From NCBI GenBank assembly GCA_040756745.1, contig JBFLYO010000009.1:1-64000 (forward strand): a stretch of 64,000 nt of DNA, written 5' to 3'. The notes beneath the pieces were generated by a model. The model ran no database searches. It was not told where the DNA came from and worked only from the letters and a program-made list of their open reading frames with translations. Both the position numbers and the translations under genes were made by a program. Positions 43,462-53,085 of this stretch are shown in pieces. This stretch comes from JBFLYO01 sp040756745. Its GTDB lineage: Bacteria > Bacteroidota > Ignavibacteria > UBA10030 > UBA6906. Numbering within the stretch: position 1 is the stretch's first letter; every line of letters starts with the position of its first letter.

Positions 43462-44970
43462 ATGGTTCTCAAAGATCTCCTCAACGGCGTCCGGGTCACG
43501 AAGCTCTACTCCGGCATGTTCGGAAAGATGGTCCTGACCCAGGACGTGTCGGTGCAGAGGATGTGCTACGACTCGCGCAAGGTTGTGCCGGGGGACATGT
43601 TCGTGGCGTTGCGGGGGTCGGCCGTCGACGGACACAAGTTCATCCTTCAGGCCATGCATGCGGGAGCTGTTGTTATTGTGGTGGACAACGACGATGCGGT
43701 GCCCGACACGATGTTCATGCACCAGGGAGTGCTGAAGGTGCTGGTGCCCGACTCCCGCGTTGCGCTGGCGCAAATGGCGGCGAACTTCTACGGGCATCCC
43801 GCCGCACGGTTGGTGCTCGTCGGCGTCACGGGGACGAACGGAAAAACTACCACGACGCACCTGCTGAGAGCAGTGCTTGAGTCTGCGGGGAGGAAAACCG
43901 GGCTGATCGGAACGATCGAATACAGGATCGGCGACAGAGCGATTCCGGCGACCTACACAACCCCGGAGTCGCTCGAGCTGAACGAGCTGATGGCCGACAT
44001 GGTGAACGAAGGATGCACGGCGGCGGTAATGGAGGTGTCGTCGCACGCGCTCGCAATGCACAGGGTGGCGGGGCTCCCGTTTGCCGCTGGTGTGTTTACA
44101 AATCTGACTCAGGACCATCTGGACTTCCACGGAACGATGGAGAGCTACTTCCGCGCGAAGAAAATGCTCTTCGATCAGCTGGGCTCAGGATCGATCGGCG
44201 TCGTGAATGTGGACGATCCATACGGCGGCCGCATGCTGGAAGGGAGCGCGGCGCGCACGATCACGTACGGGACGGCAAAGGGAGCGGATGTGCGTCCGAC
44301 CTCCGTGACCCTCAGTATCACCGGGAGCGGTTGCACCGTTGCGTACAGCGGAGGAGAGGCTGAGATTCGCTCCCCGCTGACCGGGCGTTTCAACATTGCC
44401 AATATCCTTGCTGCGTTTGCCACCGGCATGGGGTTGGGCATCCCGGGCGATGACGTCGCGCGTGCGATCGGCAGCGTTGCCGCAGTCCGCGGAAGGTTTG
44501 AGAAGATTCCCTCTCCGGCGGGATGGACGGCGGTGGTCGATTACGCACACACGCCCGATGCGCTGGAAAACTGCCTGCGGACTATCCGTGATGTCACGGG
44601 TTCAGGTGCAGGGCGCCGGCTCATCACGGTCTTCGGCTGCGGCGGCAACCGCGACAGGGGAAAGCGGCCGATCATGGGACGGATCGCATCGTCGATGAGC
44701 GACCTGAGCGTGGTCACGTCGGACAACCCGAGACATGAGAAGCCCGAAGCGATCATCGCTGAAATCCTTGCAGGGACGGAGAAGGGGAAGGAGGTGATCG
44801 CCGAACCGGACAGGCGCTCTGCCATCCGCCTTGCCCTGCGACGGGCACAACGGGGAGACATTGTCCTTGTCGCGGGGAAGGGACATGAAACCTATCAGGT
44901 CATCGGAGACACACACATTCATTTTGACGATCGCGAGGAGATCGAGAGCTTTATCCGGGGAGGCGGATGA
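43462..44970 (+). CDS. murE: UDP-MurNAc-L-Ala-D-Glu:meso-diaminopimelate ligase
   Basis: The 502-residue Mur ligase shows CYDSRKVVPGDMFVALRG at the N-terminus, the ATP loop GVTGTNGKTTTTHLL (~125-135), VMEVSSHAL and the C-terminal DNPRHEKP near residue 420. The DNPR motif is the known signature of meso-diaminopimelate specificity. It overlaps murF by four bases (ATGA). The repeat tract immediately upstream makes it uncertain how transcription reaches murE from ftsI. Confidence 0.96.
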   Translation: MVLKDLLNGVRVTKLYSGMFGKMVLTQDVSVQRMCYDSRKVVPGDMFVALRGSAVDGHKFILQAMHAGAVVIVVDNDDAVPDTMFMHQGVLKVLVPDSRVALAQMAANFYGHPAARLVLVGVTGTNGKTTTTHLLRAVLESAGRKTGLIGTIEYRIGDRAIPATYTTPESLELNELMADMVNEGCTAAVMEVSSHALAMHRVAGLPFAAGVFTNLTQDHLDFHGTMESYFRAKKMLFDQLGSGSIGVVNVDDPYGGRMLEGSAARTITYGTAKGADVRPTSVTLSITGSGCTVAYSGGEAEIRSPLTGRFNIANILAAFATGMGLGIPGDDVARAIGSVAAVRGRFEKIPSPAGWTAVVDYAHTPDALENCLRTIRDVTGSGAGRRLITVFGCGGNRDRGKRPIMGRIASSMSDLSVVTSDNPRHEKPEAIIAEILAGTEKGKEVIAEPDRRSAIRLALRRAQRGDIVLVAGKGHETYQVIGDTHIHFDDREEIESFIRGGG

Positions 44971-46370
44971 GACTCACCATCCGTGACCTTGAGAAGATCC
45001 CTCACACGCGCCTTCTGAACGGGGGACGGGGAGCAGGCAAGAGGTTTCGCGAAGTTTCCACCGATTCCAGAACGGCGGGGGAGGGGGACCTGTTCGTGGC
45101 GCTCAGGGGCGAGCGGTTCGACGGGCATGCGTTTGTCGCGGCCGCTTTTGCCCGTGGAGCGCTGGCGGCAGTAGTGGATGAGAAGTTCGATGTCTCCCTC
45201 GCCGAGAGCAACGCGCTCCTCGTCGTGGGGGACACTGTGCGTGCGCTCGGCGATCTGGCGCGGGTGTACCGCGACAAGTTCAGGGTTCCGGTGCTGGCCG
45301 TGGGCGGGAGCAACGGCAAGACGACAACGAAGGAAATGATTGGCCAGGTGCTTGCTGAAAAATACAGTGTCCTTGCCACCGAAGGAAACCTGAACAATCA
45401 TGTCGGAGTGCCGCAGACACTGTTTCGGCTCACGAGCCGTCATGAACTGGCGGTCGTGGAAATGGGGACCAACCATCCGGGAGAGCTTGCTCATCTCTGC
45501 CGGGCCGTGCGGCCCACCCACGCAATCCTGACGAACATCGGGAGAGAACATCTGGAGTTCTTCGGGACGCTGGAAGGCGTCGCTCGTGAGGAAGGGACGT
45601 TGTTCGAGTCGGTGAGAGAGCAGGGAGGGGGGACAGCGATCGTCAATGCCGACGACCCGCTGGTTGCCAGGGCGGCACGCGGCATGAAACGCGTGGTAAC
45701 ATTCGGGTTTGCGGCTCGGAATGCGATGGTGCGGGGTCGACGGATTCGACTGGATGCGCTTGGGACGCCACAATTGGAATTCAGAACGCCCCGGATGCGG
45801 GAGTGGCTGGGCGTACAACTTCGTGTGCCGGGGGCGCACATTGCAGCGAACGCGCTGGCAGCCGTCGCTGCAGGCGTTGCCTTTGGAGTTCCGGCAATGT
45901 CCATCCGGCGGGCACTGGAATCCTTCCGGGCACCAACCAAGCGGATGGAAGTACTGTCCGTCGCCGGAGTGACGGTGTTGAACGACGCGTACAATGCGAA
46001 CCCCGACTCCACGACTGCGGCGCTCCGAACGCTGGCAGCGATGAAAACGACGGGAAAACGGATCGCCGTGCTGGGAGATATGAAAGAGCTCGGTGATGCT
46101 TCGGCGGAAGCGCACACAGCCGTCGGGAGAGAGGCCGCAACGTTGAAGATCGATTACGTGCTGACATTCGGTCCGATGGCGAAGCAGATACGGGATGCGG
46201 CCGCAATGCCGGGCGCGATACATTACGAACAGAAAAACATGCTGGCCGAGTATCTGGCGGAGCTTGTTACACCCGGCGACGTCGTGCTTGTCAAGGGCTC
46301 GCGCAGCATGCGCATGGAGGACATCGTGACGTTCCTGCAGGAGCGTCTCCACGGATCTCCCCCGACATGA
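44967..46370 (+). CDS. murF: UDP-MurNAc-tripeptide:D-Ala-D-Ala ligase
   Basis: The 467-residue Mur ligase has STDSRTAGEGDLFVALRGE, the ATP loop GGSNGKTTTKEM (~110-121), EMGTNHPGEL and VLNDAYNANPDST, all MurF features. It adds D-Ala-D-Ala to complete the cytoplasmic pentapeptide precursor. Translation is coupled to murE through ATGA and mraY follows after 25 bases. Confidence 0.95.
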   Translation: MRLTIRDLEKIPHTRLLNGGRGAGKRFREVSTDSRTAGEGDLFVALRGERFDGHAFVAAAFARGALAAVVDEKFDVSLAESNALLVVGDTVRALGDLARVYRDKFRVPVLAVGGSNGKTTTKEMIGQVLAEKYSVLATEGNLNNHVGVPQTLFRLTSRHELAVVEMGTNHPGELAHLCRAVRPTHAILTNIGREHLEFFGTLEGVAREEGTLFESVREQGGGTAIVNADDPLVARAARGMKRVVTFGFAARNAMVRGRRIRLDALGTPQLEFRTPRMREWLGVQLRVPGAHIAANALAAVAAGVAFGVPAMSIRRALESFRAPTKRMEVLSVAGVTVLNDAYNANPDSTTAALRTLAAMKTTGKRIAVLGDMKELGDASAEAHTAVGREAATLKIDYVLTFGPMAKQIRDAAAMPGAIHYEQKNMLAEYLAELVTPGDVVLVKGSRSMRMEDIVTFLQERLHGSPPT

Positions 46371-46395
46371 CAGCAGGGCGGTACAGCAGAGCGGA

Positions 46396-47520
46396 ATGCT
46401 CTATTACCTCATAGATCAGATCGGTCGAATGTATCATGTACCGGGCTTTGGGCTGATCCGGTACATCACCTTTCGTGCTGCGGCGGCTGCAGTCACGGCG
46501 CTGATCATCGCCTTCTGGCTGGGGCCAAAGATTATCCGGAAGCTGAAGGAACACCAGATCGGTGAAGCGGCAAAACTCGAGGCGCCGAAGACACACCTGA
46601 CCAAAGCGGGGACACCCACGATGGGCGGCCTGATCGTCCTCGCATCGGTCCTGGTGCCCACGGTGCTCTGGGGGAACATCGGCAATGTCTACGTCATATT
46701 GATCGTCTTTGTCACCGCCGCGCTTGGGGCGGTGGGGTTCCTGGACGATTATCTGAAGGTGGTCAAGAAAAAGCCGAAAGGACTGATCGGACGGTACAAA
46801 ATCGTCGGACAAGTTGGCGTCGGACTTGTGGTAGGAAGCGTCATCTACTTCTTCCCCGACTGGGTCGACACGGATCTCTGGAAGCTGAACACGTCGACGA
46901 CGGTGCCGTTCTTCAAGAACCTGGAATTCGATTTCGGACGTCTCTATATCCCGGTCGTGGTCTTCGTGATCGTTGCAACGTCGAATGCGGTGAATCTCAC
47001 CGACGGCCTGGACGGACTGGCGATCGGCCTTGTCGGGATCGTCGGATTGACGCTTGCCGTGATCAGCTACATCTCGGGGAACGCCGTGCTGAGCGAATAT
47101 CTGACCATTCCATTCCTGCGGGGCAACGGAGAGCTCGTGGTGTTCTGTGCGGCGCTCGCAGGCGCGGCGCTGGGGTTCCTCTGGTTCAACGCGTATCCGG
47201 CGCAGGTGTTCATGGGAGACACCGGGTCTCTGGCGCTCGGCGGTGCTCTCGGCACCCTTTGCGTGCTCATCAAGAAAGAACTTCTCCTCCCAACGCTGGG
47301 AGGAGTGTTTCTGGCTGAGACGGCCTCGGTGATCATTCAGCGTCTGTATTTCAAGTACACGAAGCGAAAATATGGGGAAGGGCGGCGGGTCTTCAGAATG
47401 GCGCCGCTGCACCACCACTTCGAGATGCTTGGGTGGCCGGAGCCGAAGATCGTGGCCCGGTTCTATATCGTGGCAGTGCTGCTGATGATCGTCAGTCTCG
47501 CCACGTTTAAGGTACGATAA
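46396..47520 (+). CDS. mraY: phospho-MurNAc-pentapeptide transferase MraY
   Basis: The 374-residue integral membrane protein has about ten hydrophobic segments and the motifs TKAGTPTMGGL, LDDYLKV, NAVNLTDGLDGLA (catalytic Asp region) and RRVFRMAPLHHHFE. MraY transfers phospho-MurNAc-pentapeptide to undecaprenyl phosphate to make lipid I. It lies between murF and murD as in most dcw clusters. Confidence 0.97.
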   Translation: MLYYLIDQIGRMYHVPGFGLIRYITFRAAAAAVTALIIAFWLGPKIIRKLKEHQIGEAAKLEAPKTHLTKAGTPTMGGLIVLASVLVPTVLWGNIGNVYVILIVFVTAALGAVGFLDDYLKVVKKKPKGLIGRYKIVGQVGVGLVVGSVIYFFPDWVDTDLWKLNTSTTVPFFKNLEFDFGRLYIPVVVFVIVATSNAVNLTDGLDGLAIGLVGIVGLTLAVISYISGNAVLSEYLTIPFLRGNGELVVFCAALAGAALGFLWFNAYPAQVFMGDTGSLALGGALGTLCVLIKKELLLPTLGGVFLAETASVIIQRLYFKYTKRKYGEGRRVFRMAPLHHHFEMLGWPEPKIVARFYIVAVLLMIVSLATFKVR

Positions 47521-47523
47521 GCC

Positions 47524-48909
47524 GTGATGGAGGAAGCGGACCTCCGCGGGCGGCGGTTCACCGTTCTGGGTGCTGCCCGGAGCGGGGTGGCGGTGGCGCG
47601 GCTCCTGCGATCGCGCGGCGCCTCGGTATTCGTCAGCGATACGGCCCCGGCAGAGCGGAAGGGAAATGAGGCGGCTGAGTTGCGGAGAGTGGGAGCGGAT
47701 TTTGAATTCGGCGGCCACTCGCCGCGGGTGCTCGAAGCCGATACGGTGGTCGTAAGCCCGGGTGTCCCCTCCGATGCACAGCCGGTGCGCCAGGCAATGG
47801 AACGGCAGATTTCGGTGGTGAGCGAGCTGGAAGTGGCAAGCTGGTTCTGCCCCGGTCCCATCGTGGCCATCACCGGGACGAACGGGAAAACGACAACCAC
47901 GGTGCTTACAGGGCGTATGCTGACGGATGCCCGCGTCCCCTGCGTGGTTGCAGGAAATATCGGTACCGCGTTTTCTCAGGTTGTGGAGGAGTTGCCGGCC
48001 GGAGGTACCGCGGTCCTGGAAGTGAGCAGCTTCCAGCTCGACCATATTGCGACGTTCCGGCCGAAAGTGGCGGGATTGCTCAATATCACGCCGGACCACC
48101 TTGACCGGTACGAGCAGTCGTTCGAGAAGTACATCGCGGCGAAACAGCGGATCTTTGAAAATCAGAAAATTGGCGATGTTCTCATTTATAATGAGGACGA
48201 CACGGTGACCCGCCAGGCGGTTCAGAAAAGGATGCCGGCGGGGGTCAGGCTCCTCCCGTTCAGCACGCGCGACGTGCTCGGCCGCGGGGCGTACGTCGCG
48301 GAGGGGATGCTTCGTGCATCCCTCGGCGAGGAAGAACAGGAGATCATCGCCACGGCGGCCATCAGCATTCCCGGCGAGCACAACCTGGCAAACGCTATGG
48401 CGGCTACACTCGCGGCACTCGCGCTCGGCGTACCGGTCGCCTCCCTGCGGGCGACACTGAAGAATTTCAAGGGCGTCGAGCACCGCCTGGAATTCGTGAG
48501 GGAGCTGGACGGGATATCGTACGTGAACGATTCAAAAGCGACGAACGTCGATGCCGTCTGGTATGCCCTGAGGAGCTTCCGTCAGCCCCTTATCGTTCTG
48601 GTTGGCGGACGCGACAAGGGGAACGACTACGGTAGACTTCTTGAACCGGTTCGTGAGCACGTGCGCGGAATCGTTGCCATCGGAGAGTCGGCCGATAAAG
48701 TGATGTCCGCCTTCCGCAGCGTCGTCCGGACAGTCCCGGCCGCTTCAATGCAGGAGGCGGTCGAGACAGCGCGCCGGATGGCGGCGCCGGGAGATGTGGT
48801 GCTCCTCTCCCCGGCATGCGCCTCGTTCGACTGGTTCAACGACTATGAACACCGGGGAAGAGTGTTCAAGGAAATCGTCATGCAGTTGCACCCCGTAAGA
48901 GTAGTCTGA
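47524..48909 (+). CDS. murD: UDP-MurNAc-L-alanine:D-glutamate ligase
   Basis: The start is GTG 47524 or the adjoining ATG 47527. The product of about 461 residues opens with a Rossmann-like FTVLGAARSGVAVARLL, then the ATP loop ITGTNGKTTTTVLT, VLEVSSFQLD, NITPDHLDRY, VEHRLEFVRELDGISYVNDSKATN (start VEHRLEFV) and LSPACASFDWF. It adds D-Glu to UDP-MurNAc-L-Ala. ftsW starts two bases after its stop. Confidence 0.96.
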   Translation: MMEEADLRGRRFTVLGAARSGVAVARLLRSRGASVFVSDTAPAERKGNEAAELRRVGADFEFGGHSPRVLEADTVVVSPGVPSDAQPVRQAMERQISVVSELEVASWFCPGPIVAITGTNGKTTTTVLTGRMLTDARVPCVVAGNIGTAFSQVVEELPAGGTAVLEVSSFQLDHIATFRPKVAGLLNITPDHLDRYEQSFEKYIAAKQRIFENQKIGDVLIYNEDDTVTRQAVQKRMPAGVRLLPFSTRDVLGRGAYVAEGMLRASLGEEEQEIIATAAISIPGEHNLANAMAATLAALALGVPVASLRATLKNFKGVEHRLEFVRELDGISYVNDSKATNVDAVWYALRSFRQPLIVLVGGRDKGNDYGRLLEPVREHVRGIVAIGESADKVMSAFRSVVRTVPAASMQEAVETARRMAAPGDVVLLSPACASFDWFNDYEHRGRVFKEIVMQLHPVRVV

Positions 48910-48911
48910 CC

Positions 48912-50078
48912 GTGAAGCAGGACAAGAACCATATCGACCTTGCAACATTTGTGGCGGTGATGACGCTGCTGGTCATGAGTCTTGGAGTCGTCTACAGCGC
49001 AAGTTCTACCTGGATGCTGGAAAAATGGGGAGAGAGCGGCCGCCTCCTGGGGAGCCATGCGCTCAAGGTGCTTGTTGGTTTTGCGGCGCTCTTTCTCTTC
49101 ATGCAGATCGACTATCACAAGTACCGTCGGCTGACGAAGCCCCTCCTCCTCGTTTCCCTGCTACTCCTTGCTGTGACGCTTGCCGTAGGAGGAGAGGTGA
49201 AGGGGGCGACGCGCTGGCTCAGGATCTGGGCCTTCGGGATTCAGCCGTCCGAGCTTGCGAAGTATGCGCTGATCTTTCACTTGAGCGTCCTGCTGGCGGT
49301 CAAGAAGGAGCAGATCAAGGATTTCACAACGGGATTCCTCCCGATGATGTTCTGGATCGGTGCAGTGACGGTGCTCGTCCTGGTGCAACCGAATTTCAGC
49401 ACCGGCGCCATGATCTTTGCGATCAGCATGCTGTTGCTCTACCTCGGGCGCGCGAAGGTATCGCATCTCGCTCTGACGTTCGCCGCGCTCGTTCCGCTCC
49501 TGCTCCTGTTCATGGTCAGTAAGCCGTACCGGATGCAACGGATCCTGAGTTACCTCGAGGATGGGAGCGCTCAGACGAACCACCAGCTCACGCAGGGGAT
49601 CATTGGGTTTGGGAATGGCGGGCTGATCGGCCTGGGGCCGGGGGGAAGCCGGCAGAGGGATCTGTTTCTCCCCGAATCATACGGTGACTTTGTGTTCTCG
49701 ATTGTCGGTGAGGAATACGGACTGGTCGGCACCCTGTTCATTGTCCTGCTCTTTCTGACGATCATGGTACGCGGGATGAAGATCGCCCGGCACGCGACGG
49801 ACGATCTCGGACGAGGTCTTGCGCTCGGCATCACCTGCTCGATTACGCTCTACGCGCTTGTGAATGCCGGCGTTACGATCGGCCTCCTCCCAACGACGGG
49901 ATTGCCGATGCCCTTCGTGAGCTATGGCGGCACGTCCATCGTGCTCTCGTGTTCGGCGATCGGGGCGTTGCTGAACATTTCGATGCAAACGGATCTCCAC
50001 CCGCGGGTCCGGGGAGCGCCGGAAGGGGTACGTCCTCTCGACCCGGTCCAGTTGCCGGAGGTCGGAAAGGTCTATTGA
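48912..50078 (+). CDS. ftsW: septal peptidoglycan glycosyltransferase FtsW
   Basis: Starting at GTG 48912, the 388-residue SEDS protein has about ten membrane segments and the motifs VYSASS, GATRWLRIWAFGIQPSELAK, YRMQRILSYLEDG, QGIIGFGNGGLIGLGPG, FLPESYGDFVFSIVGEE and LPFVSYGGTSIV-like MPFVSYGGTS. FtsW polymerises lipid II at the septum with FtsI. Its stop overlaps the TTG start of murG by three bases. Confidence 0.96.
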   Translation: MKQDKNHIDLATFVAVMTLLVMSLGVVYSASSTWMLEKWGESGRLLGSHALKVLVGFAALFLFMQIDYHKYRRLTKPLLLVSLLLLAVTLAVGGEVKGATRWLRIWAFGIQPSELAKYALIFHLSVLLAVKKEQIKDFTTGFLPMMFWIGAVTVLVLVQPNFSTGAMIFAISMLLLYLGRAKVSHLALTFAALVPLLLLFMVSKPYRMQRILSYLEDGSAQTNHQLTQGIIGFGNGGLIGLGPGGSRQRDLFLPESYGDFVFSIVGEEYGLVGTLFIVLLFLTIMVRGMKIARHATDDLGRGLALGITCSITLYALVNAGVTIGLLPTTGLPMPFVSYGGTSIVLSCSAIGALLNISMQTDLHPRVRGAPEGVRPLDPVQLPEVGKVY

Positions 50079-51187
50079 CCGGACGACCGCTCACACTGGT
50101 CTTCGCGGGCGGAGGCACCGGCGGACACCTGTACCCGGCGCTTGCCGTGGCCGACGCAATACGTCGGCGGATGCCCGATGCGGCAATCACCTTCGTAGGG
50201 GCGAAGGGGAGAATAGAGTCACGCGTTGTCCCGCTGCGCGGGTATCCGTTCCGCGCGATCTGGATCAGCGGACTGCGGCGGAAGCTGTCGCTGGAAACGG
50301 CCATGTTTCCGCTCCAACTGGTTGTCTCAGTGTGGCAGTCGTACCTGCACTTGAGGGAGTCGGACCCCGACGCCGTTGTCGGCACTGGCGGATACGTTTC
50401 GGGGCCGGTCGTCTGGGCCGCTCAGCGGATGGGCATCCCAACGTTGCTGCAGGAGCAGAACAGCGTCCCGGGCATCACAACACGGCTGCTTGCGAAGAGG
50501 GCGAAGGAAGTACACCTGACGTTCGAATCGTCCAGGCGCCATCTGGAGCGCCAGGACAATGTCAGGATCTCCGGGAACCCGACTCGCGAGGGTCTCGGGA
50601 AGGTCAGCCGCGCCGAGGGGGCGGCGTTCTTTCAGCTCGATCCGACAAAGAAAACGGTGCTTGTGTTCGGCGGGAGCCAGGGGGCGGCGACGATCAATGC
50701 AGCGATGCTCGGCTTCGCACTCACTCTTGCTGCAGAAGGTGTTCAGGTGATCTGGCAAACCGGGTCAGGTGATTACCATCGCGTTCGTGAGGCGATGATG
50801 TCTCAGGAGAAAGCGGTGCGCGTGCACGAGTTCATTGACAGGATGGAAATGGCCTACGCCGCGTGCGACCTTGCCGTGTGCCGCTCGGGCGCCACATCGC
50901 TCGCCGAGCTGACCTGCGCAGGAGTGCCCGCGGTTCTGGTACCGTATGCGTTCGCGGCGCACGGGCATCAGACAACCAACGCCCGCGCGATGGTGGAGGC
51001 CGGGGCTGCGGTCCTCGTGCCGGACGCCGAGGCGGCTCACCTGCTTTCGGTTGTGGTTCGGGAGCTTCTCAACGAGCCGGCGCGCGTGCGCACCATGGCG
51101 GATGCAGCGCGTCGGCTCGGGAAGCCAGATGCGGCTGCAGCGCTGGCCGATGCGGTTCTTCGACTGGCTGGCCGGGGGACGACATGA
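50075..51187 (+). CDS. murG: lipid I N-acetylglucosaminyltransferase MurG
   Basis: TTG 50075 overlaps the ftsW stop (TTGA) and has GGAGG then AAAGG upstream; from here the product (370 residues) begins MTGRPLTLVFAGGGTGGHLYPALA with almost no leader, as in the family. A longer frame back to 49949 lies inside ftsW and codes for a Gly/Pro-rich leader that is unlikely. Further motifs are GTGGYVSGPV, EQNSVPGITTRLLA, VFGGSQGAATIN and CRSGATSLAEL. MurG makes lipid II. The next gene starts at an ATGA overlap. Confidence 0.95.
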   Translation: MTGRPLTLVFAGGGTGGHLYPALAVADAIRRRMPDAAITFVGAKGRIESRVVPLRGYPFRAIWISGLRRKLSLETAMFPLQLVVSVWQSYLHLRESDPDAVVGTGGYVSGPVVWAAQRMGIPTLLQEQNSVPGITTRLLAKRAKEVHLTFESSRRHLERQDNVRISGNPTREGLGKVSRAEGAAFFQLDPTKKTVLVFGGSQGAATINAAMLGFALTLAAEGVQVIWQTGSGDYHRVREAMMSQEKAVRVHEFIDRMEMAYAACDLAVCRSGATSLAELTCAGVPAVLVPYAFAAHGHQTTNARAMVEAGAAVLVPDAEAAHLLSVVVRELLNEPARVRTMADAARRLGKPDAAAALADAVLRLAGRGTT

Positions 51188-51690
51188 CGGAACGGGAGAA
51201 GGTCTTTACATATAAACTGGATTTCTACTATCAGTCGGCGCTGATCTATCTCATCACATTGATCCTCTACGGCGGCATCAGGGGAAACTTCGTCGAGCAG
51301 AAGTTCGAATACGTGCTCAACGATCCGATCATGTATGTGATCATCCTTTTTGTGCTGATGTCGATGGTCACGCTGGGACTCAACGCCATGAGGAATCGCC
51401 GGCTCATTATCACACACGACGCGCTGGTGTTCAAGCATCGCTGGCATGAGCGGCGGGTGCCAATCGCCGAAATTGAGTGGATGCACATCGGGCGCGAAGC
51501 GTACGTGCAGACAGGCGGACGGTTTCAGGTCATCGTCTTCAAGTTGAAACAACGGCGTCGCCTCTTCCGCATCCGCGTGGGACGATACGAACGGGAGAAG
51601 GAGCTCGTGGCCGAAATGACGCGGATTGCCGAAGGAGTGCCGAAGCGGAAGAAACGTCCCTGGAGGAGAGCCAGGATCACAGAACGGTAA
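51184..51690 (+). CDS. uncharacterised membrane protein with PH-like domain, within the dcw cluster
   Basis: ATG 51184 overlaps the murG stop (ATGA). The 168-residue protein has two membrane helices (SALIYLITLILYGGI at ~18-32, IMYVIILFVLMSMVTLGL at ~52-69), then a soluble domain (RRLIITHDALVFKHRWHERRVPIAEIEWMH..., in pieces) that resembles bacterial PH (bPH2/YdbS-like) domains: a strand pair, a basic patch and FQVIVFKLKQRRRLFRI. It ends in a Lys/Arg-rich tail. No enzymatic residues are visible. Tight coupling to murG and a two-base gap to murC suggest a role in precursor synthesis or the divisome, but no function is known to me. Confidence 0.8.
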   Translation: MTEREKVFTYKLDFYYQSALIYLITLILYGGIRGNFVEQKFEYVLNDPIMYVIILFVLMSMVTLGLNAMRNRRLIITHDALVFKHRWHERRVPIAEIEWMHIGREAYVQTGGRFQVIVFKLKQRRRLFRIRVGRYEREKELVAEMTRIAEGVPKRKKRPWRRARITER

Positions 51691-51692
51691 TC

Positions 51693-53081
51693 ATGTTCAG
51701 ATCGATAAAAAAACTTCACTTCGTCGGCATCGGCGGGATCGGCATGAGCGGCATTGCCGAGATCCTCATCGATCAGGGGTTCACCGTCACGGGATCGGAC
51801 CGTGCGACGAGCGACAACACCGAGCGGCTTCAGCAGCTTGGCGCGCGGATTCACATCGGGCATGCAGCGGAAAACCTGGATCGGGACGTGGACGTCGTGG
51901 TCTTCTCGTCGGCAGTGGCGCCTGACAATCCCGAGATTGTTGAGGCGGAGAAACGCGCAATCCCGGTGATCCGACGAGCAGAGATGCTGGCCGAAGTGAT
52001 GCGGCTGAAATACGGCATCGGGATCGCGGGCACGCACGGCAAGACGACAACAACATCAATGGTGAGTCTTGTGCTGATGGAAGGAGGGATCGATCCGACC
52101 GTGATTGTCGGCGGCCGGCTGCACGGACTTGCCGGCTCCAATGCGCGGCTTGGGAAGGGCGAGTTCATCGTTGTCGAGGCGGACGAATTCGACCGGTCGT
52201 TCCTGTCGATCACACCAACGATCGCAGTGCTCACGACGCTGGAAACGGACCATCTGGATTGTTACCGGGATCTCGATGACATCAAATCGGCGTTCGTCCA
52301 GTTTGCGGCGAAGGTGCCGTTCTACGGATTTGTGGTGCTCTGCCTCGACGAGCCGGCCCTGCAGGACATCATGCCGAAGATCAAGAAGAAGATCATCACC
52401 TATGGACTCAACGGCCAGGCCGATCTGCAGGCGGTGGACCTCCGGCACAAGGAGAACAGGACTCGATTTGTGGTCGTGCGGTCCGGGACGGACCTTGGAG
52501 AGATCGAGCTGCAGATCCCGGGGAAGCATAACGTACAGAACGCCCTTGCGGCAATAGGGGTCGGGCTCGAACTGGGCGTGCCTTTCGCCAAAGCGAAGGC
52601 GGGCATCGAGAAGTTCACTGGGGTCTTCCGGCGGTGGGAGGTGAAGGCCGAGATCAACGGCATCACCGTCGTCGATGACTACGCCCATCATCCGACGGAG
52701 ATCCGGGCGACGCTTGCCGGCGTGAAGGCGGGATGGCGCCGTCGCGTGATCGCGGTGTTTCAGCCGCATCTCTACTCGCGGACCAGGGATTTCTACGACG
52801 AGTTCGGCCGGTCGTTCTTCAATGCCGACGTGCTGGTGGTGACCGACGTCTATCCCGCGCGCGAAGAGCCGATCCAGGGGGTCAGCGGCGAACTGATCGT
52901 GCATGCGGCGAAGGAGTTCGGACACAAACAGGTCCATTCGCTTCCCGATAAAAGAAAAGTGCCGGAGTTTCTGCTATCCCTTGTACGACAAGGGGATATC
53001 GTGATCACCATGGGTGCCGGAGATATCTGGAGGTTCGGCGAAGAGTTCGTGCAGAAGCTGAGAGGGAAGAAAGGACAGTAG
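51693..53081 (+). CDS. murC: UDP-N-acetylmuramate:L-alanine ligase
   Basis: ATG 51693 fits the family start KKLHFVGIGGIGMSGIAEIL; the longer frame opens inside the previous gene. The 462-residue product has GTHGKTTTTSMV for ATP binding, EADEFDRSFL, HPTEIRATL and PHLYSRTRDF. MurC starts peptide synthesis on UDP-MurNAc. No murB or ddl gene lies between murC and ftsQ, unlike in E. coli. Confidence 0.96.
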   Translation: MFRSIKKLHFVGIGGIGMSGIAEILIDQGFTVTGSDRATSDNTERLQQLGARIHIGHAAENLDRDVDVVVFSSAVAPDNPEIVEAEKRAIPVIRRAEMLAEVMRLKYGIGIAGTHGKTTTTSMVSLVLMEGGIDPTVIVGGRLHGLAGSNARLGKGEFIVVEADEFDRSFLSITPTIAVLTTLETDHLDCYRDLDDIKSAFVQFAAKVPFYGFVVLCLDEPALQDIMPKIKKKIITYGLNGQADLQAVDLRHKENRTRFVVVRSGTDLGEIELQIPGKHNVQNALAAIGVGLELGVPFAKAKAGIEKFTGVFRRWEVKAEINGITVVDDYAHHPTEIRATLAGVKAGWRRRVIAVFQPHLYSRTRDFYDEFGRSFFNADVLVVTDVYPAREEPIQGVSGELIVHAAKEFGHKQVHSLPDKRKVPEFLLSLVRQGDIVITMGAGDIWRFGEEFVQKLRGKKGQ

Positions 53082-53085
53082 GGCC

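Noticed and set aside
44919..48483. 477- and 730-residue minus-strand frames opposite murF, mraY and murD
   Set aside because: Both mirror highly conserved Mur genes and have the His/Arg-rich composition typical of antisense frames.
49949..50074. N-terminal extension of MurG upstream of TTG 50075
   Set aside because: It lies wholly within ftsW, codes for a Gly/Pro/Ser-rich leader and is not needed, since MurG begins a few residues before its GGGTGGH motif.
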